Below are positions 41,599 to 50,558 of a DNA stretch of 64,000 nucleotides, piece by piece; the stretch's first letter is position 1, and each line of letters starts with the position of its first letter. A program made the position numbers and the translations under genes. The notes beneath the pieces are model-generated. The model was not told the origin of the DNA, ran no database searches, and saw only the letters and a list, made by a program, of their open reading frames with translations. This DNA is from Streptomyces sp. NBC_01707 (GTDB lineage Bacteria > Actinomycetota > Actinomycetes > Streptomycetales > Streptomycetaceae). The DNA lies in NCBI RefSeq assembly GCF_041438805.1, contig NZ_CP109190.1:3906001-3970000 (forward strand). The letters are read 5' to 3'.

Positions 41599-44500
41599 CG
41601 GCCCTCCGGCTGCGCGCTGCAGGACGCCCGGAACGTGCAGTGGGTGCAGTGCTGGCCGGTCGTGGGGGTGAAGCGTTCGTCCAGGACGCGGCCCGCGGCC
41701 GTGGCCAGCAGGTCGGAGACCCACTCCGTGGTGGGCGGCTCCTGGGCCTGCACCTTGGGCAGGGTGTCGCCGCCCTCCTTCTTGGGGGCGGGCTGCCTCA
41801 GCTGTACGAGTTCGGCGCCACCGGGGGCGGGACGGTGGCCGTCGAAGATCTCGTCGACGGCCCCTTCCCGGACGGCCAGCTGATACACGGCGAGCTGGGG
41901 GTGACGGGCCACCTCGTCCTTCGTCGGCGCCTGCTTCCCGGTCTTGAAGTCGACGACGTACGCCCGGCCGTCGGCGTCCCGTTCGACGCGGTCCATGGAG
42001 CCGCGGATCCGTACCTCGTACTCCCCCGCTTCGAGCGTCACGTCGAAGTCGTGCTCGCTCGCGGCAGGGGTGCGGCCGGTGCGGTCCATGACGTGCCAGC
42101 GAAGGAAGCGTTCGAGGGCGACCCGCGCCTGCTCCTTCTCCTGCTGCGACTTCCAGGGGGCGTCGAAGACCAGCCCGTCCCAGACGGAGTCGAGGCGTTC
42201 CATCAGGACCGCCAGATCGGCGGGGGTACGGCCGGAGGCGACCTCGTCGGCGAGTACGTGCACGACGTTACCGAAGCCCTGCGCGGCCGTCGCCGGGGCG
42301 TCCGCCTTCACCTCACGGCCGAGGAACCACTGCAGGGCGCAGGTGTTGGCGAGCTGGTCGAGTGCGCTGCCGGACAGCGCCACGGGGTGCTCCCGGTCGC
42401 GGAGCGGGACGGCCGAGCGGGTCGGTTCGTACAGGCCCCACCAGCGGTACGGATGGGCCGACGGTACGAGCGGCTGGCCCTCGTCGTCCGCTAGTGCGGC
42501 CAGCCGGGCCAGCCGGTGGGCCGCCTCGTCGCGCAGGGCGTCGGAGGCGTCCGGGTCGACGGTGGTGGCGCGCAGCTCGGCGACGAGCGCGGCGACGGCG
42601 AGGGGGCGGCGGGGACGGCCGGTGACGTCGCGCGGTTCGACACCCAGCTCGGCGAGGAAGCGGGACGGCTGGTCGCCGTCGTCGGCGGGGGCCTTCACCG
42701 CGGTGACGATCAGGCGTTCTCGGGCACGGGTCGCCGCGACGTAGAAGAGGCGGCGTTCCTCGGCGAGCAGCGCGCCCGGGGTGAGCGGTTCGGCGAGTCC
42801 GTCGCGGCCGATCCGGTCCGCCTCGAGGAGCGAACCGCGGCGGCGCAGGTCCGGCCAGAGGCCCTCCTGCACCCCTGCGACGACGACCAGCCGCCACTCC
42901 AGCCCCTTCGACCGGTGCGCGGTCATCAGGCGTACGGCGTCGGGGCGTACGACGCGCTTGGAGAGGGTGTCGGCCGCGATGTCCTGGGCGTCGACCTCTT
43001 CGAGGAAGTTGAGCGCGCCGCGGCCGCCGGTGCGTTCCTCGGCGCGGGCCGCGGTGTCGAAGAGCGCGCAGACGGCGTCGAGGTCACGGTCGGCGTTGCG
43101 GCCGCCGGCGCCGCCGCGCAGCGCGGCCCTCTCGAGCCGTCCCGGCCACGGGGTACCGGCCCACAGCTCCCACAGGGCCTCTTCGGCGGTGCCGCCACCT
43201 TCGAGGAGTTCACGGGCCTTGCGCAGGAGCGTGCCGAGACGCTGGGCACCACGGGCGTACGCGGGGTCGTGCGCGACGAGGCGCTCGGGCTCGGCGAGTG
43301 CGCGGGCCAGCAGTTCCCCGGAGGGCGCCGGTACGCGATTCCCGGCGGCCCGCTCCTCGTCGCGCAGCGCCCGTCCGAGCCGGCGCAGATCGGCGGCGTC
43401 CATCGAGCCGAGAGGCGAGGCGAGGAGGCTGAGAGCGGTCTCGGTGTCGAGCCAGGGCGCAGGGGGCTCGTCGGAGACAGGATCCGGGGTGGGATCCGGC
43501 GCGGGGTCCGGGGCGAGGTCCGGGGCGGGATCTGCGACCGCGTCCGCTCCCGGTGTCTGCTTCGCAGTCGTCGTGCGGTGCAGCGCCGCCGTGGCGACCG
43601 TGCGCAGCGCCGTGAGGAGCGGGGCCACCGCCGGTTCGTGGCGCAGCGGGAGGTCGTCGCCGTCGACCTCCAGGGGCACGCCCGCCGAGGTGAGTGCGCG
43701 GCGCACCGCCGGGATCGTGCGGCCGCCGGCGCGTACCAGCACCGCCATCTCGTTCCACGGCACGCCGTCCTCCAGATGGGCGCGGCGCAGCAGGTCGGCG
43801 ATGTTGTCGAGTTCGGTCGACGCGGTCGGGTAGGTGTACGCCTCCACCCGGCCGCCCTCGCGTACCGCGGCGAGCTCGCGGTGGGCGCGGACCTTCGCCG
43901 ACGGCAGGCGGGTCAGCGGCATCCGGCGGGTGAGCAGCCGGGTGGCGGCCAGCAGCTGTTCGCCGGAGCGACGCGAGGTGGTGAGGACGCCGACCGGGGC
44001 CGGGGCGCCGTCCGTGCGCCGGAACGTCTCCGGGAAGTCGAGGATGCCGTTCACATCGGCGCCCCGGAAGGCGTAGATCGACTGGTCCGGGTCGCCGAAC
44101 GCGATCAGGTCCCGTCCGCCGCCGGCCCCCGGCGCACCACCCCGGTTGCCGGCCAGCGCGTGGAGCAGCCGCACCTGCGCCGGGTCGGTGTCCTGGTACT
44201 CGTCGACGAAGACCGCGTCGTACTCGCCGGCCAGCAGCGCCGACACGTCGGGGCGCTCGGCGAGGAGCACCGCCCGGTGGACCAGCTCCGCGTAGTCCAG
44301 TACCCCCTGCGCGTCCAGCACGTCCAGGTACTCGGCGAGGAATTCGGCGGCCGCACCCCAGTCCGGGCGGCCGGTGCGGCGCGCGAAGTCGGCGAGGGCG
44401 TTCGGGCCCAGGCCCAGCTCGCGGCTCCGGGCGAGCACCGCGCGTACCTCGTCGGCGAAGCCTCGGGTGGTCAGGCAGGCCCGCAGCTCGTCCGGCCAGC

Positions 44501-45035
44501 GGATGTGCGCGAGGCCCTCCTGCTCCAGTTCGAGCTGGCCGGCCAGCAGATCGCGGACGGTGACGTCCTGCTCCGGTCCGGAGAGCAGTCGCAGCGGCTC
44601 GGCGAAGAGATCGGCGTCCTGGTGGGCGCGGACCAGTGCGTAACAGAAGGAGTGGAACGTGGTGGCCTGCGGGCCGCGGGCGGCGCCCAGCCGGGCGGCC
44701 ATCCGGTCGCGCAGCTCCACCGCGGCCTTGCGGCTGAAGGTGAGCACGAGGATGCGGGCCGGGTCGCCGCCCCGGGCGACGCGGGCGGCGACCGCCTCGA
44801 CGAGCGTGGTGGTCTTGCCGGTGCCCGGCCCGGCGAGAACCAGCAGCGGACCGCCGGGGTGATCAACCACCGCCTGCTGCGCCGCGTCCAGGAGAGGGGG
44901 GTCCACGGAACCCGGCCGGGTTCGCACCAGTCGGTACGCGCCCGTGGTCGTCCCCCTATGCCCGAGCGGGCGTGGCGGAACCCCCTGCCGTGCCTGACGG
45001 CCCGGAGTGTTCCGGGTGAAGGAGGAGGAGCTCAC
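41583..45035 (-). CDS. adnA: AdnA-type helicase-nuclease subunit
   Basis: A 1150-aa partner of AdnB. Walker A is GPGTGKTTT (about residues 69-77). Motor motifs include AVFVDEYQDTDPAQVRLLHA and RLMTAHRSKGLEWRLVVVAG. A Pro/Asp-rich repeat stretch lies near residues 500-525. The C-terminal RecB-type nuclease is complete: VHVLADEV, RIRGSMDRVE, YVVDFKTGK and PQLAVYQLAVRE. Four cysteines suited to an iron-sulfur cluster are present, one in CALQWFLGRE and three in HCTHCTFRASC. GTG 45035 is the furthest start but has no good ribosome binding site; a later start near VRTRPGSVDPP is possible. Confidence 0.92.
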   Translation of the reverse strand: MSSSSFTRNTPGRQARQGVPPRPLGHRGTTTGAYRLVRTRPGSVDPPLLDAAQQAVVDHPGGPLLVLAGPGTGKTTTLVEAVAARVARGGDPARILVLTFSRKAAVELRDRMAARLGAARGPQATTFHSFCYALVRAHQDADLFAEPLRLLSGPEQDVTVRDLLAGQLELEQEGLAHIRWPDELRACLTTRGFADEVRAVLARSRELGLGPNALADFARRTGRPDWGAAAEFLAEYLDVLDAQGVLDYAELVHRAVLLAERPDVSALLAGEYDAVFVDEYQDTDPAQVRLLHALAGNRGGAPGAGGGRDLIAFGDPDQSIYAFRGADVNGILDFPETFRRTDGAPAPVGVLTTSRRSGEQLLAATRLLTRRMPLTRLPSAKVRAHRELAAVREGGRVEAYTYPTASTELDNIADLLRRAHLEDGVPWNEMAVLVRAGGRTIPAVRRALTSAGVPLEVDGDDLPLRHEPAVAPLLTALRTVATAALHRTTTAKQTPGADAVADPAPDLAPDPAPDPTPDPVSDEPPAPWLDTETALSLLASPLGSMDAADLRRLGRALRDEERAAGNRVPAPSGELLARALAEPERLVAHDPAYARGAQRLGTLLRKARELLEGGGTAEEALWELWAGTPWPGRLERAALRGGAGGRNADRDLDAVCALFDTAARAEERTGGRGALNFLEEVDAQDIAADTLSKRVVRPDAVRLMTAHRSKGLEWRLVVVAGVQEGLWPDLRRRGSLLEADRIGRDGLAEPLTPGALLAEERRLFYVAATRARERLIVTAVKAPADDGDQPSRFLAELGVEPRDVTGRPRRPLAVAALVAELRATTVDPDASDALRDEAAHRLARLAALADDEGQPLVPSAHPYRWWGLYEPTRSAVPLRDREHPVALSGSALDQLANTCALQWFLGREVKADAPATAAQGFGNVVHVLADEVASGRTPADLAVLMERLDSVWDGLVFDAPWKSQQEKEQARVALERFLRWHVMDRTGRTPAASEHDFDVTLEAGEYEVRIRGSMDRVERDADGRAYVVDFKTGKQAPTKDEVARHPQLAVYQLAVREGAVDEIFDGHRPAPGGAELVQLRQPAPKKEGGDTLPKVQAQEPPTTEWVSDLLATAAGRVLDERFTPTTGQHCTHCTFRASCSAQPEGRHILE

Positions 45036-45292
45036 GTGGATCGCCGGTCCTGGTGGGAGTGCTGGTGGTGAGGGGGCGGGGGTACGCGCCGCGAACTGTC
45101 GACGCTACGCCAGCGAAGGGGTCCGATGCGGCGAGTTCGTTGCGGCGATCGTCACGTTCCGCCTCGTACCGCAGGCCGCCCGGACACGTACGCGGTGAGT
45201 CCCGGAGCAGGTCGGGCAGCAGATCGCACCGCACTTCTCGCACGTCCTGCGGTCCCGGCTGCTCCCGTCGTGGGATCGAATGGCGGAAGCTG

Positions 45293-45712
45293 TCAGGTGT
45301 GAGCTTCTCCGTCGACGCCCTCGGCCCCGCCGTGACCACCGGTCACGCCGTCCCACCGTGCGCGCTTCATGTCGAGGCGCGGTATGTGACCCTCCGCGCT
45401 GCGCGACGCCTCGCGCAGCGGGGTGCTCTCCTCGCGGTAGTGGTCCAGCGCCCGCAGTTCGTGGCCGGGCAGCAGCGCCCCGTCGGAGCGCACCACACGC
45501 CACCACGGCGCAGCACCGCCGTACAGCGCCATGACCCGGCCGACCTGGCGCGGCCCGCCCTCGCCCAGCCATTCCGCGATGTCCCCGTACGTCATGACAC
45601 GGCCGGGTGGGATCAGGTCGGCTACATCGAGCACGCGCTCCGCGTACTCGGGCAGCTCGTCGGGCGCACGTTCGTCCCTCGCTCCGTCGTCGCCCGTCCG
45701 GTGTTCGCTCAT
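45293..45712 (-). CDS. Alkyltransferase-like (MGMT-family) DNA-binding protein
   Basis: A 139-aa protein covering only the DNA-binding domain of O6-alkylguanine-DNA alkyltransferases: PGRVMTYGDIAEWLGEGGPR (about residues 41-60), QVGRVMALYGG, then APWWRVVRSDGALLPG. The methyl-accepting cysteine of the PCHR motif is replaced by tryptophan, so it cannot repair by methyl transfer. Such ATL proteins flag alkylated bases for nucleotide excision repair. ATG 45712 gives the usual length; another ATG lies 9 nt upstream. No clear Shine-Dalgarno. Homologous to Rv3204, which also neighbours adnA in mycobacteria. Confidence 0.88.
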   Translation of the reverse strand: MSEHRTGDDGARDERAPDELPEYAERVLDVADLIPPGRVMTYGDIAEWLGEGGPRQVGRVMALYGGAAPWWRVVRSDGALLPGHELRALDHYREESTPLREASRSAEGHIPRLDMKRARWDGVTGGHGGAEGVDGEAHT

Positions 45713-45945
45713 CCGACCCATGGTGCCGTACGCCACCGACAGCCCGGCCCGGATCGCGAACGACCGCTGCGTACACACCCGCTCACCGAGTGTGCACGAA
45801 GGAGCAAAGGAGCGTATCTTGCCCATCGCGCGACCGTGCAATGCACCCTGATGCCCCCCTCTGTCTCCAGGCCGTGCCACCATCATGCGGGCGGTGACCG
45901 GTGATACGAGAACACGAAGACCAATCAGAGGCGAAGGAGCAGGGC

Positions 45946-48780
45946 GTGCAGCCACCGAAGGCGGCGGACGCCTCTGATGCCGAGCCACGCCCGGACGAAG
46001 GCCAGGACCGGGCTCAGGCGCCGGCGCAGAAGCCGGAACCGGAGCAGAAGCCGTCATCCGGGACGGAGCGCGAGCGGAAGCAGGCGCGCGACCAGGAGCC
46101 TGCTCTGCGGGCCCGCCCGCACCATCTGGTCGGCTCCACCCTCTCCACCGTCCGCGCGGCCGAAGAGGCCGACCGTGTCTCGGGGGACGAACCGTTGCTC
46201 CCGGCGCGTGTGCACCGCCCCTCCGACCTCATGCGGGTCCTCATCGGCGTTCTGGCGATCGCCGTCCTGTTCTCCATCGCCGCGTTCGCCCACGGCACGA
46301 CCACCGGTCTCGAGAACGACATCAACAAGGGCACGGACCAGGCGCCCGACGTCCTGATCAAGATCGCCGGTCTCGTCTCCAGCATCGCCGTGCTCCTCGT
46401 ACCCGTCGCCTTCGCCATCGAGCGACTGATCAAACGCGACGGGCTGCGGATCGCGGACGGGGTCCTTGCCGCCGTGCTCGCGCACGGGGTGACGCTCGCC
46501 ACCGACCTGTGGGTCGCCAAGTCCGCCTCCGGCACCATCCAGGACGCCCTCACCCAGCCGCAGCCCGGTGCTGCGCTCACCGATCCCGTCCACGGCTATC
46601 TCGCGCCGGTCATCGCCTACATGACGGCGGTCGGCATGGCGAGACGGCCGCGCTGGCGGGTCGTGCTGTGGGTGGTACTGCTGCTCGACGCCTTCGCCAT
46701 GCTGGTCGGCGGCTATACGACACCGTTCTCGATCATCCTGACCGTGCTGATCGGCTGGACCGTGGCCTACGGCACGCTGTACGCGGTCGGCTCGCCGAAC
46801 GTCCGGCCGACCGGCCAGCATCTGATGGCCGGTCTGCGCCACGTCGGCTTCCGCCCGGTCACCGCGATGCGCGCCGACGACGCCTGCGACTCCGGCGACC
46901 AGAGCGACCGGGGACGCCGCTATCTGGTCTCCCTCGAGGACGGTCCACCGCTGGACGTGACGGTCGTCGACCGGGAACAGCAGGCCCAGGGCTTCTTCTA
47001 CCGGGTATGGCGCAGACTCACCCTGCGGGCCTTCACCCAGCGCCGCTCCATCCAGTCGCTGCGCCAGGCCCTGGAGCAGGAGGCGCTTCTCGCCTACGCG
47101 GCGATCGCCGCCGGGGCCAACGCCCCCAAACTGATCGCCACCTCCGAGCTCGGTCCCGACGCCGTGATGCTGGTCTACGAGCACATCGGCGGACGCTCCC
47201 TCGACGCGCTCGAGGACGTGGAGATCACCGACGATCTGGTGCGCGGTGCCTGGCGGCAGGTGAAGGCGCTCCAGTCGCGGCGGATCGCGCACCGCCGGCT
47301 CACCGGCGACGCCATCCTGGTGGAGCCTTCCGGCACGGTGTTCGTCACCGATCTGCGCGGCGGGGAGATCGCGGCCGGTGACCTGGTGCTGCGGATGGAC
47401 ATCGCCCAACTGCTCACCACCACCGGTCTGCGGGTGGGCGCCGAGCGGGCCGTCGCGGTCGCGCTCGACGTACTCGGTCCCGACGCCGTCGCCAACTGTC
47501 TGCCGCTGCTCCAGCCGATCGCGCTCAGCCGCTCCACCCGGGCGGCGCTGCGCAGGCTCGCCCGGGAGCGGTCGCAGCGCGAGCGGGAGGCGGTGCTCGA
47601 GGCGTCGGACGCCGCCAAGCGTGCCAAGGCCCAGGAGTCCGAGGTCTCGGAGGCGGAAGGGGCCCCCTCGGTCCCCGCCGACCGCAAGGCGCTCCGTAAT
47701 GAGAAGCAGGCGGAGAAGCGCGCCGAGAAGCGGGCGATAGACGATGCGCTGGACGAGGCCCGCGAGGAGGATCTGCTGACCCAGATCCGCCGTCAGGTGC
47801 TGCTGATCCGACCGCAGGCGCCCGTCGAGCCGGTTCGGCTGGAGCGGATCAAGCCGCGCACCCTGCTCAGCTTCATCGCCGGTGCCATCGCCGCGTACTT
47901 CCTGATCTCCCAGGTCACGGAGGCCGACTTCGGTGCGGTCGTCGAGCAGGCGGAGTGGGGCTGGGTGGCGGCGGCGCTCGGGTTCTCGGCGCTGAGTTAC
48001 ATCGCGGCCGCGATGAGCCTGCTGGGGTTCGTCCCCGAGCGGGTGCCGTTCGGCAAGACCGTGCTGGCGCAGGTGGCCGGCTCGTTCGTGAAGATCGTCG
48101 CGCCGCCCGCGGTCGGTGGGGTGGCGCTGAACACGCGCTTCCTGCAGCGTTCCGGGGTGCGCCCGGGGCTGGCCGTCGCGAGTGTCGGCGCCTCGCAGCT
48201 GTTCGGGCTCGGCTGCCATGTGCTGCTGCTGGGCGCCTTCGGCTATCTGACCGGTACCGAGAAGACCCCGTCGTCGCTCACCCCGTCCAGGACGGTGATC
48301 GCCGGACTGCTGACCGTCGCGGTGCTGGTGCTGGTGGTCACCGCGATCCCGTTCCTGCGGAAGTTCGTGGTGACGCGGGTACGGTCGCTGTTCGCCGGAG
48401 TCGTACCGCGCATGCTGGACGTCGTGCAGCGGCCGCAGAAGCTGCTCACCGGCATCGGCGGCATGCTGCTGCTGACCGGCCTGTTCGTGATGTGTCTGGA
48501 TGCGTCGATCCGGGCGTTCAGCGGCCCCGACGTACCGCAGCTCAGCTACGCGAGCATCGCGGTGGTCTTCCTCGCCGGCAACGCGCTGGGTTCGGCGGCG
48601 CCGACGCCCGGCGGCATGGGGGCGGTCGAGGGTGCGCTGACGCTGGGGCTGATCGCGGTCGGGCTGCCGAAGGAGGTCGCGGCGCCTGCCGTGCTGCTGT
48701 TCCGGCTGATGACGCTGTGGCTGCCGGTCCTTCCCGGCTGGCTCTGCTTCAATCACCTCACCCGAAAGGGTGCTCTCTAG
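45946..48780 (+). CDS. Large membrane protein: kinase-like domain plus LPG-synthase-type membrane domain
   Basis: A protein of about 944 aa in four parts. Residues 1-85 are charged and disordered. Five or so membrane helices follow (about 95-290, starting LMRVLIGVLAIAVLFSIAAF). A kinase-like region (about 340-540) has AAGANAPKLIATSE, VMLVYEHIGGRSLD, HRRLTGDAILVEPSGTVFVT and DLRGG, where canonical HxDxxxxN and DFG residues are not conserved. A charged coiled-coil leads to a C-terminal UPF0104/LPG-synthase-type domain of about eight helices (LLSFIAGAIAAYFLIS, GNALGSAAPTPGGMGAVEGA). GTG 45946 is chosen for its AAGGAG 7 nt upstream; GTG 45901 is the alternative. It is divergent from the ATL gene. 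Flippase or lipid-modifying role is inferred. Confidence 0.85.
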   Translation: MQPPKAADASDAEPRPDEGQDRAQAPAQKPEPEQKPSSGTERERKQARDQEPALRARPHHLVGSTLSTVRAAEEADRVSGDEPLLPARVHRPSDLMRVLIGVLAIAVLFSIAAFAHGTTTGLENDINKGTDQAPDVLIKIAGLVSSIAVLLVPVAFAIERLIKRDGLRIADGVLAAVLAHGVTLATDLWVAKSASGTIQDALTQPQPGAALTDPVHGYLAPVIAYMTAVGMARRPRWRVVLWVVLLLDAFAMLVGGYTTPFSIILTVLIGWTVAYGTLYAVGSPNVRPTGQHLMAGLRHVGFRPVTAMRADDACDSGDQSDRGRRYLVSLEDGPPLDVTVVDREQQAQGFFYRVWRRLTLRAFTQRRSIQSLRQALEQEALLAYAAIAAGANAPKLIATSELGPDAVMLVYEHIGGRSLDALEDVEITDDLVRGAWRQVKALQSRRIAHRRLTGDAILVEPSGTVFVTDLRGGEIAAGDLVLRMDIAQLLTTTGLRVGAERAVAVALDVLGPDAVANCLPLLQPIALSRSTRAALRRLARERSQREREAVLEASDAAKRAKAQESEVSEAEGAPSVPADRKALRNEKQAEKRAEKRAIDDALDEAREEDLLTQIRRQVLLIRPQAPVEPVRLERIKPRTLLSFIAGAIAAYFLISQVTEADFGAVVEQAEWGWVAAALGFSALSYIAAAMSLLGFVPERVPFGKTVLAQVAGSFVKIVAPPAVGGVALNTRFLQRSGVRPGLAVASVGASQLFGLGCHVLLLGAFGYLTGTEKTPSSLTPSRTVIAGLLTVAVLVLVVTAIPFLRKFVVTRVRSLFAGVVPRMLDVVQRPQKLLTGIGGMLLLTGLFVMCLDASIRAFSGPDVPQLSYASIAVVFLAGNALGSAAPTPGGMGAVEGALTLGLIAVGLPKEVAAPAVLLFRLMTLWLPVLPGWLCFNHLTRKGAL

Positions 48781-48879
48781 GGGCTGTCCCGGCTCACGGA
48801 TCCGGTCTGCGGACGCTGCCGCCACCCGCTTGGACCGGCGTCCCGCGCGCGGTCCCGCACCCCATCGCACGATGGAGCA

Positions 48880-50511
48880 ATGAGGACCCCCCCTTCCCTG
48901 CGCGCCGCGGCCCTCGCCGCAACCGTGACCGCTCTGCTACCCCTCGCCGCCTGTTCGGACGGCGGCGACGGTGCGGCCGACACGGACCGCACCCGGAACT
49001 CTCCGCACGCGGCGAACGCCGCCGACACGTCGATGCCGGCCGACCTGACTTCCCAGAAACTGGAGTGGAAGCCCTGCCCCGCCCCATCCGCGGCACAGGG
49101 TGGCGGCGCCGCCCCCACCCCGCTCCCCGGTGACACCGCCTGGCAGTGCTCCTCCATGAAGGTCCCGCTCGACTACGCGAAGCCGGACGGCGACACGATC
49201 GAACTGGCGCTCATCCGCGCCAAGGCCATCGACCAGAGCAAACGAATCGGCTCACTCATCCTCAACTTCGGCGGACCCGGCGCTTCCGGCGTCGCCACGC
49301 TGCCTCAGTTCGGCACCACGTACGACAAGCTCCGGGCCCGCTACGACCTGGTGAGCTTCGATCCACGCGGGGTCGGCCGCAGCGAGGGCGTGAAGTGCGA
49401 GAACGACAAGCAGCTCGACGCGCGCTTCGAGAGCGACCTCACCCCGGACGACGCCGCCGAGGTGCAGGCCTACGTCAACGAGCAGAAGAAGTATGTGGCG
49501 TCATGCAAGAAGAACTCCGGTTCCGAACTCCCCTACGTCGGCACCACCAACGCCGCACGCGACATCAATCTGATGCACCAGGTGCTCGGTGACGAGAAGC
49601 TGCACTACCTCGGCTTCTCCTACGGCACCGAACTGGGCGGCGTCTACGCCCACTTGTTCCCGAAGAGCGTCGGCAGAATGGTGCTCGACGCGGTCGTCGA
49701 CCCCACCGAGGACACCGAACAGTCCTCCCTCGGCCAGGCGCAGGGCTTCCAGCTGGCTCTGGACAACTTCGCCAAGGACTGCGTGAAACGCGGCGCCGCC
49801 TGCAAGCTCCCCGGCTCCACCGGGAAGGAGGTCGAGCTGTGGATCGCCGAACTACTCCAGCGGTTGGAGAAGACGCCGATCACAGGGCTCGGCACGCGGA
49901 AGCTGACACAGTCCCAGGCCATCACCGGGATCGCGGCCTCCCTCTACTCACGGCAGACCTGGCCGTTGCTGGAGGAGGGGCTCGACGAGGCGGACGGCGG
50001 CAACGGCGCGCTGCTCCTGGCCCTCGCCGACTCGCTGAACGGCCGCGCCGACGACGGTCGTTACGACAACTCCACGGCCGCCAACACGGCCATCAACTGC
50101 GTCGACTCCAAGCAGCGGTTCAGCGTCGACGAGACGAAGGCGAAGCTCCCGGCGTTCCAGAAGGCCTCGCCGATCTTCGGTGACTATCTGGGCTGGGGTC
50201 TGCTGGCATGCACCGGCTGGCCGGCGAAGGGCGCCTGGGACACCCCGGACGTCAGCGCTCCCGGCGCGCCCCCCATCCTCGTCATCGGCAACACCGGAGA
50301 CCCGGCGACCCCGTACGAGGGCGCGAAGGCGATGGTCGACGCACTGGGCAAGGGTGTCGGGGTGGAGCTGACGTACGAGGGTCAGGGACACGGCGCGTAC
50401 AACACCGGCGACGCCTGTGTGCAGAAGGCCGTGGGCGACTATCTGTTGGACGGCAAGGTTCCGGTGGCCGGTACTGTCTGTCGCTTAGAGGCTGACGGCG
50501 GCGACAAGTAG
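48880..50511 (+). CDS. Tripeptidyl aminopeptidase-like lipoprotein (alpha/beta hydrolase) 1
   Basis: A 543-aa exported serine hydrolase of the Streptomyces Tap/SlpD/SlpE group that releases N-terminal tripeptides. The lipobox ends LAAC (cysteine about residue 25). The catalytic triad is visible: serine in GFSYGTELGG (about residues 247-256), aspartate in VIGNTGDPATP, histidine in YEGQGHGAYN. LNFGGPGASGV forms the oxyanion-hole region. ATG 48880 lies about 100 nt after the membrane-protein stop, so it probably has its own promoter; the ribosome binding site GGAGC is weak. It is paralogous to the next gene, from which it is separated by 47 nt. Confidence 0.9.
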   Translation: MRTPPSLRAAALAATVTALLPLAACSDGGDGAADTDRTRNSPHAANAADTSMPADLTSQKLEWKPCPAPSAAQGGGAAPTPLPGDTAWQCSSMKVPLDYAKPDGDTIELALIRAKAIDQSKRIGSLILNFGGPGASGVATLPQFGTTYDKLRARYDLVSFDPRGVGRSEGVKCENDKQLDARFESDLTPDDAAEVQAYVNEQKKYVASCKKNSGSELPYVGTTNAARDINLMHQVLGDEKLHYLGFSYGTELGGVYAHLFPKSVGRMVLDAVVDPTEDTEQSSLGQAQGFQLALDNFAKDCVKRGAACKLPGSTGKEVELWIAELLQRLEKTPITGLGTRKLTQSQAITGIAASLYSRQTWPLLEEGLDEADGGNGALLLALADSLNGRADDGRYDNSTAANTAINCVDSKQRFSVDETKAKLPAFQKASPIFGDYLGWGLLACTGWPAKGAWDTPDVSAPGAPPILVIGNTGDPATPYEGAKAMVDALGKGVGVELTYEGQGHGAYNTGDACVQKAVGDYLLDGKVPVAGTVCRLEADGGDK

Positions 50512-50558
50512 CACGCGTCGCGCGCCGTCGCACAGGCACAAGGGGGAGGGACGTACAG

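Noticed and set aside
42516..45071. An 851-codon plus-strand frame opposite adnA
   Set aside because: The minus-strand frame carries full helicase and nuclease motifs; this one is low-complexity antisense.
45105..45270. A Cys-rich minus-strand stretch (CEKCGAICCPTCSGTH) between adnA and the alkyltransferase-like gene
   Set aside because: It resembles a zinc ribbon, but there is no start codon with a ribosome binding site, and an overlapping frame is equally open. I could not support a gene.
46054..48870. A 938-codon minus-strand frame opposite the kinase-like/LPG-synthase-type membrane protein
   Set aside because: Arg/Gly/Gln-rich composition without domains; the plus-strand frame has clear membrane helices and a good ribosome binding site.
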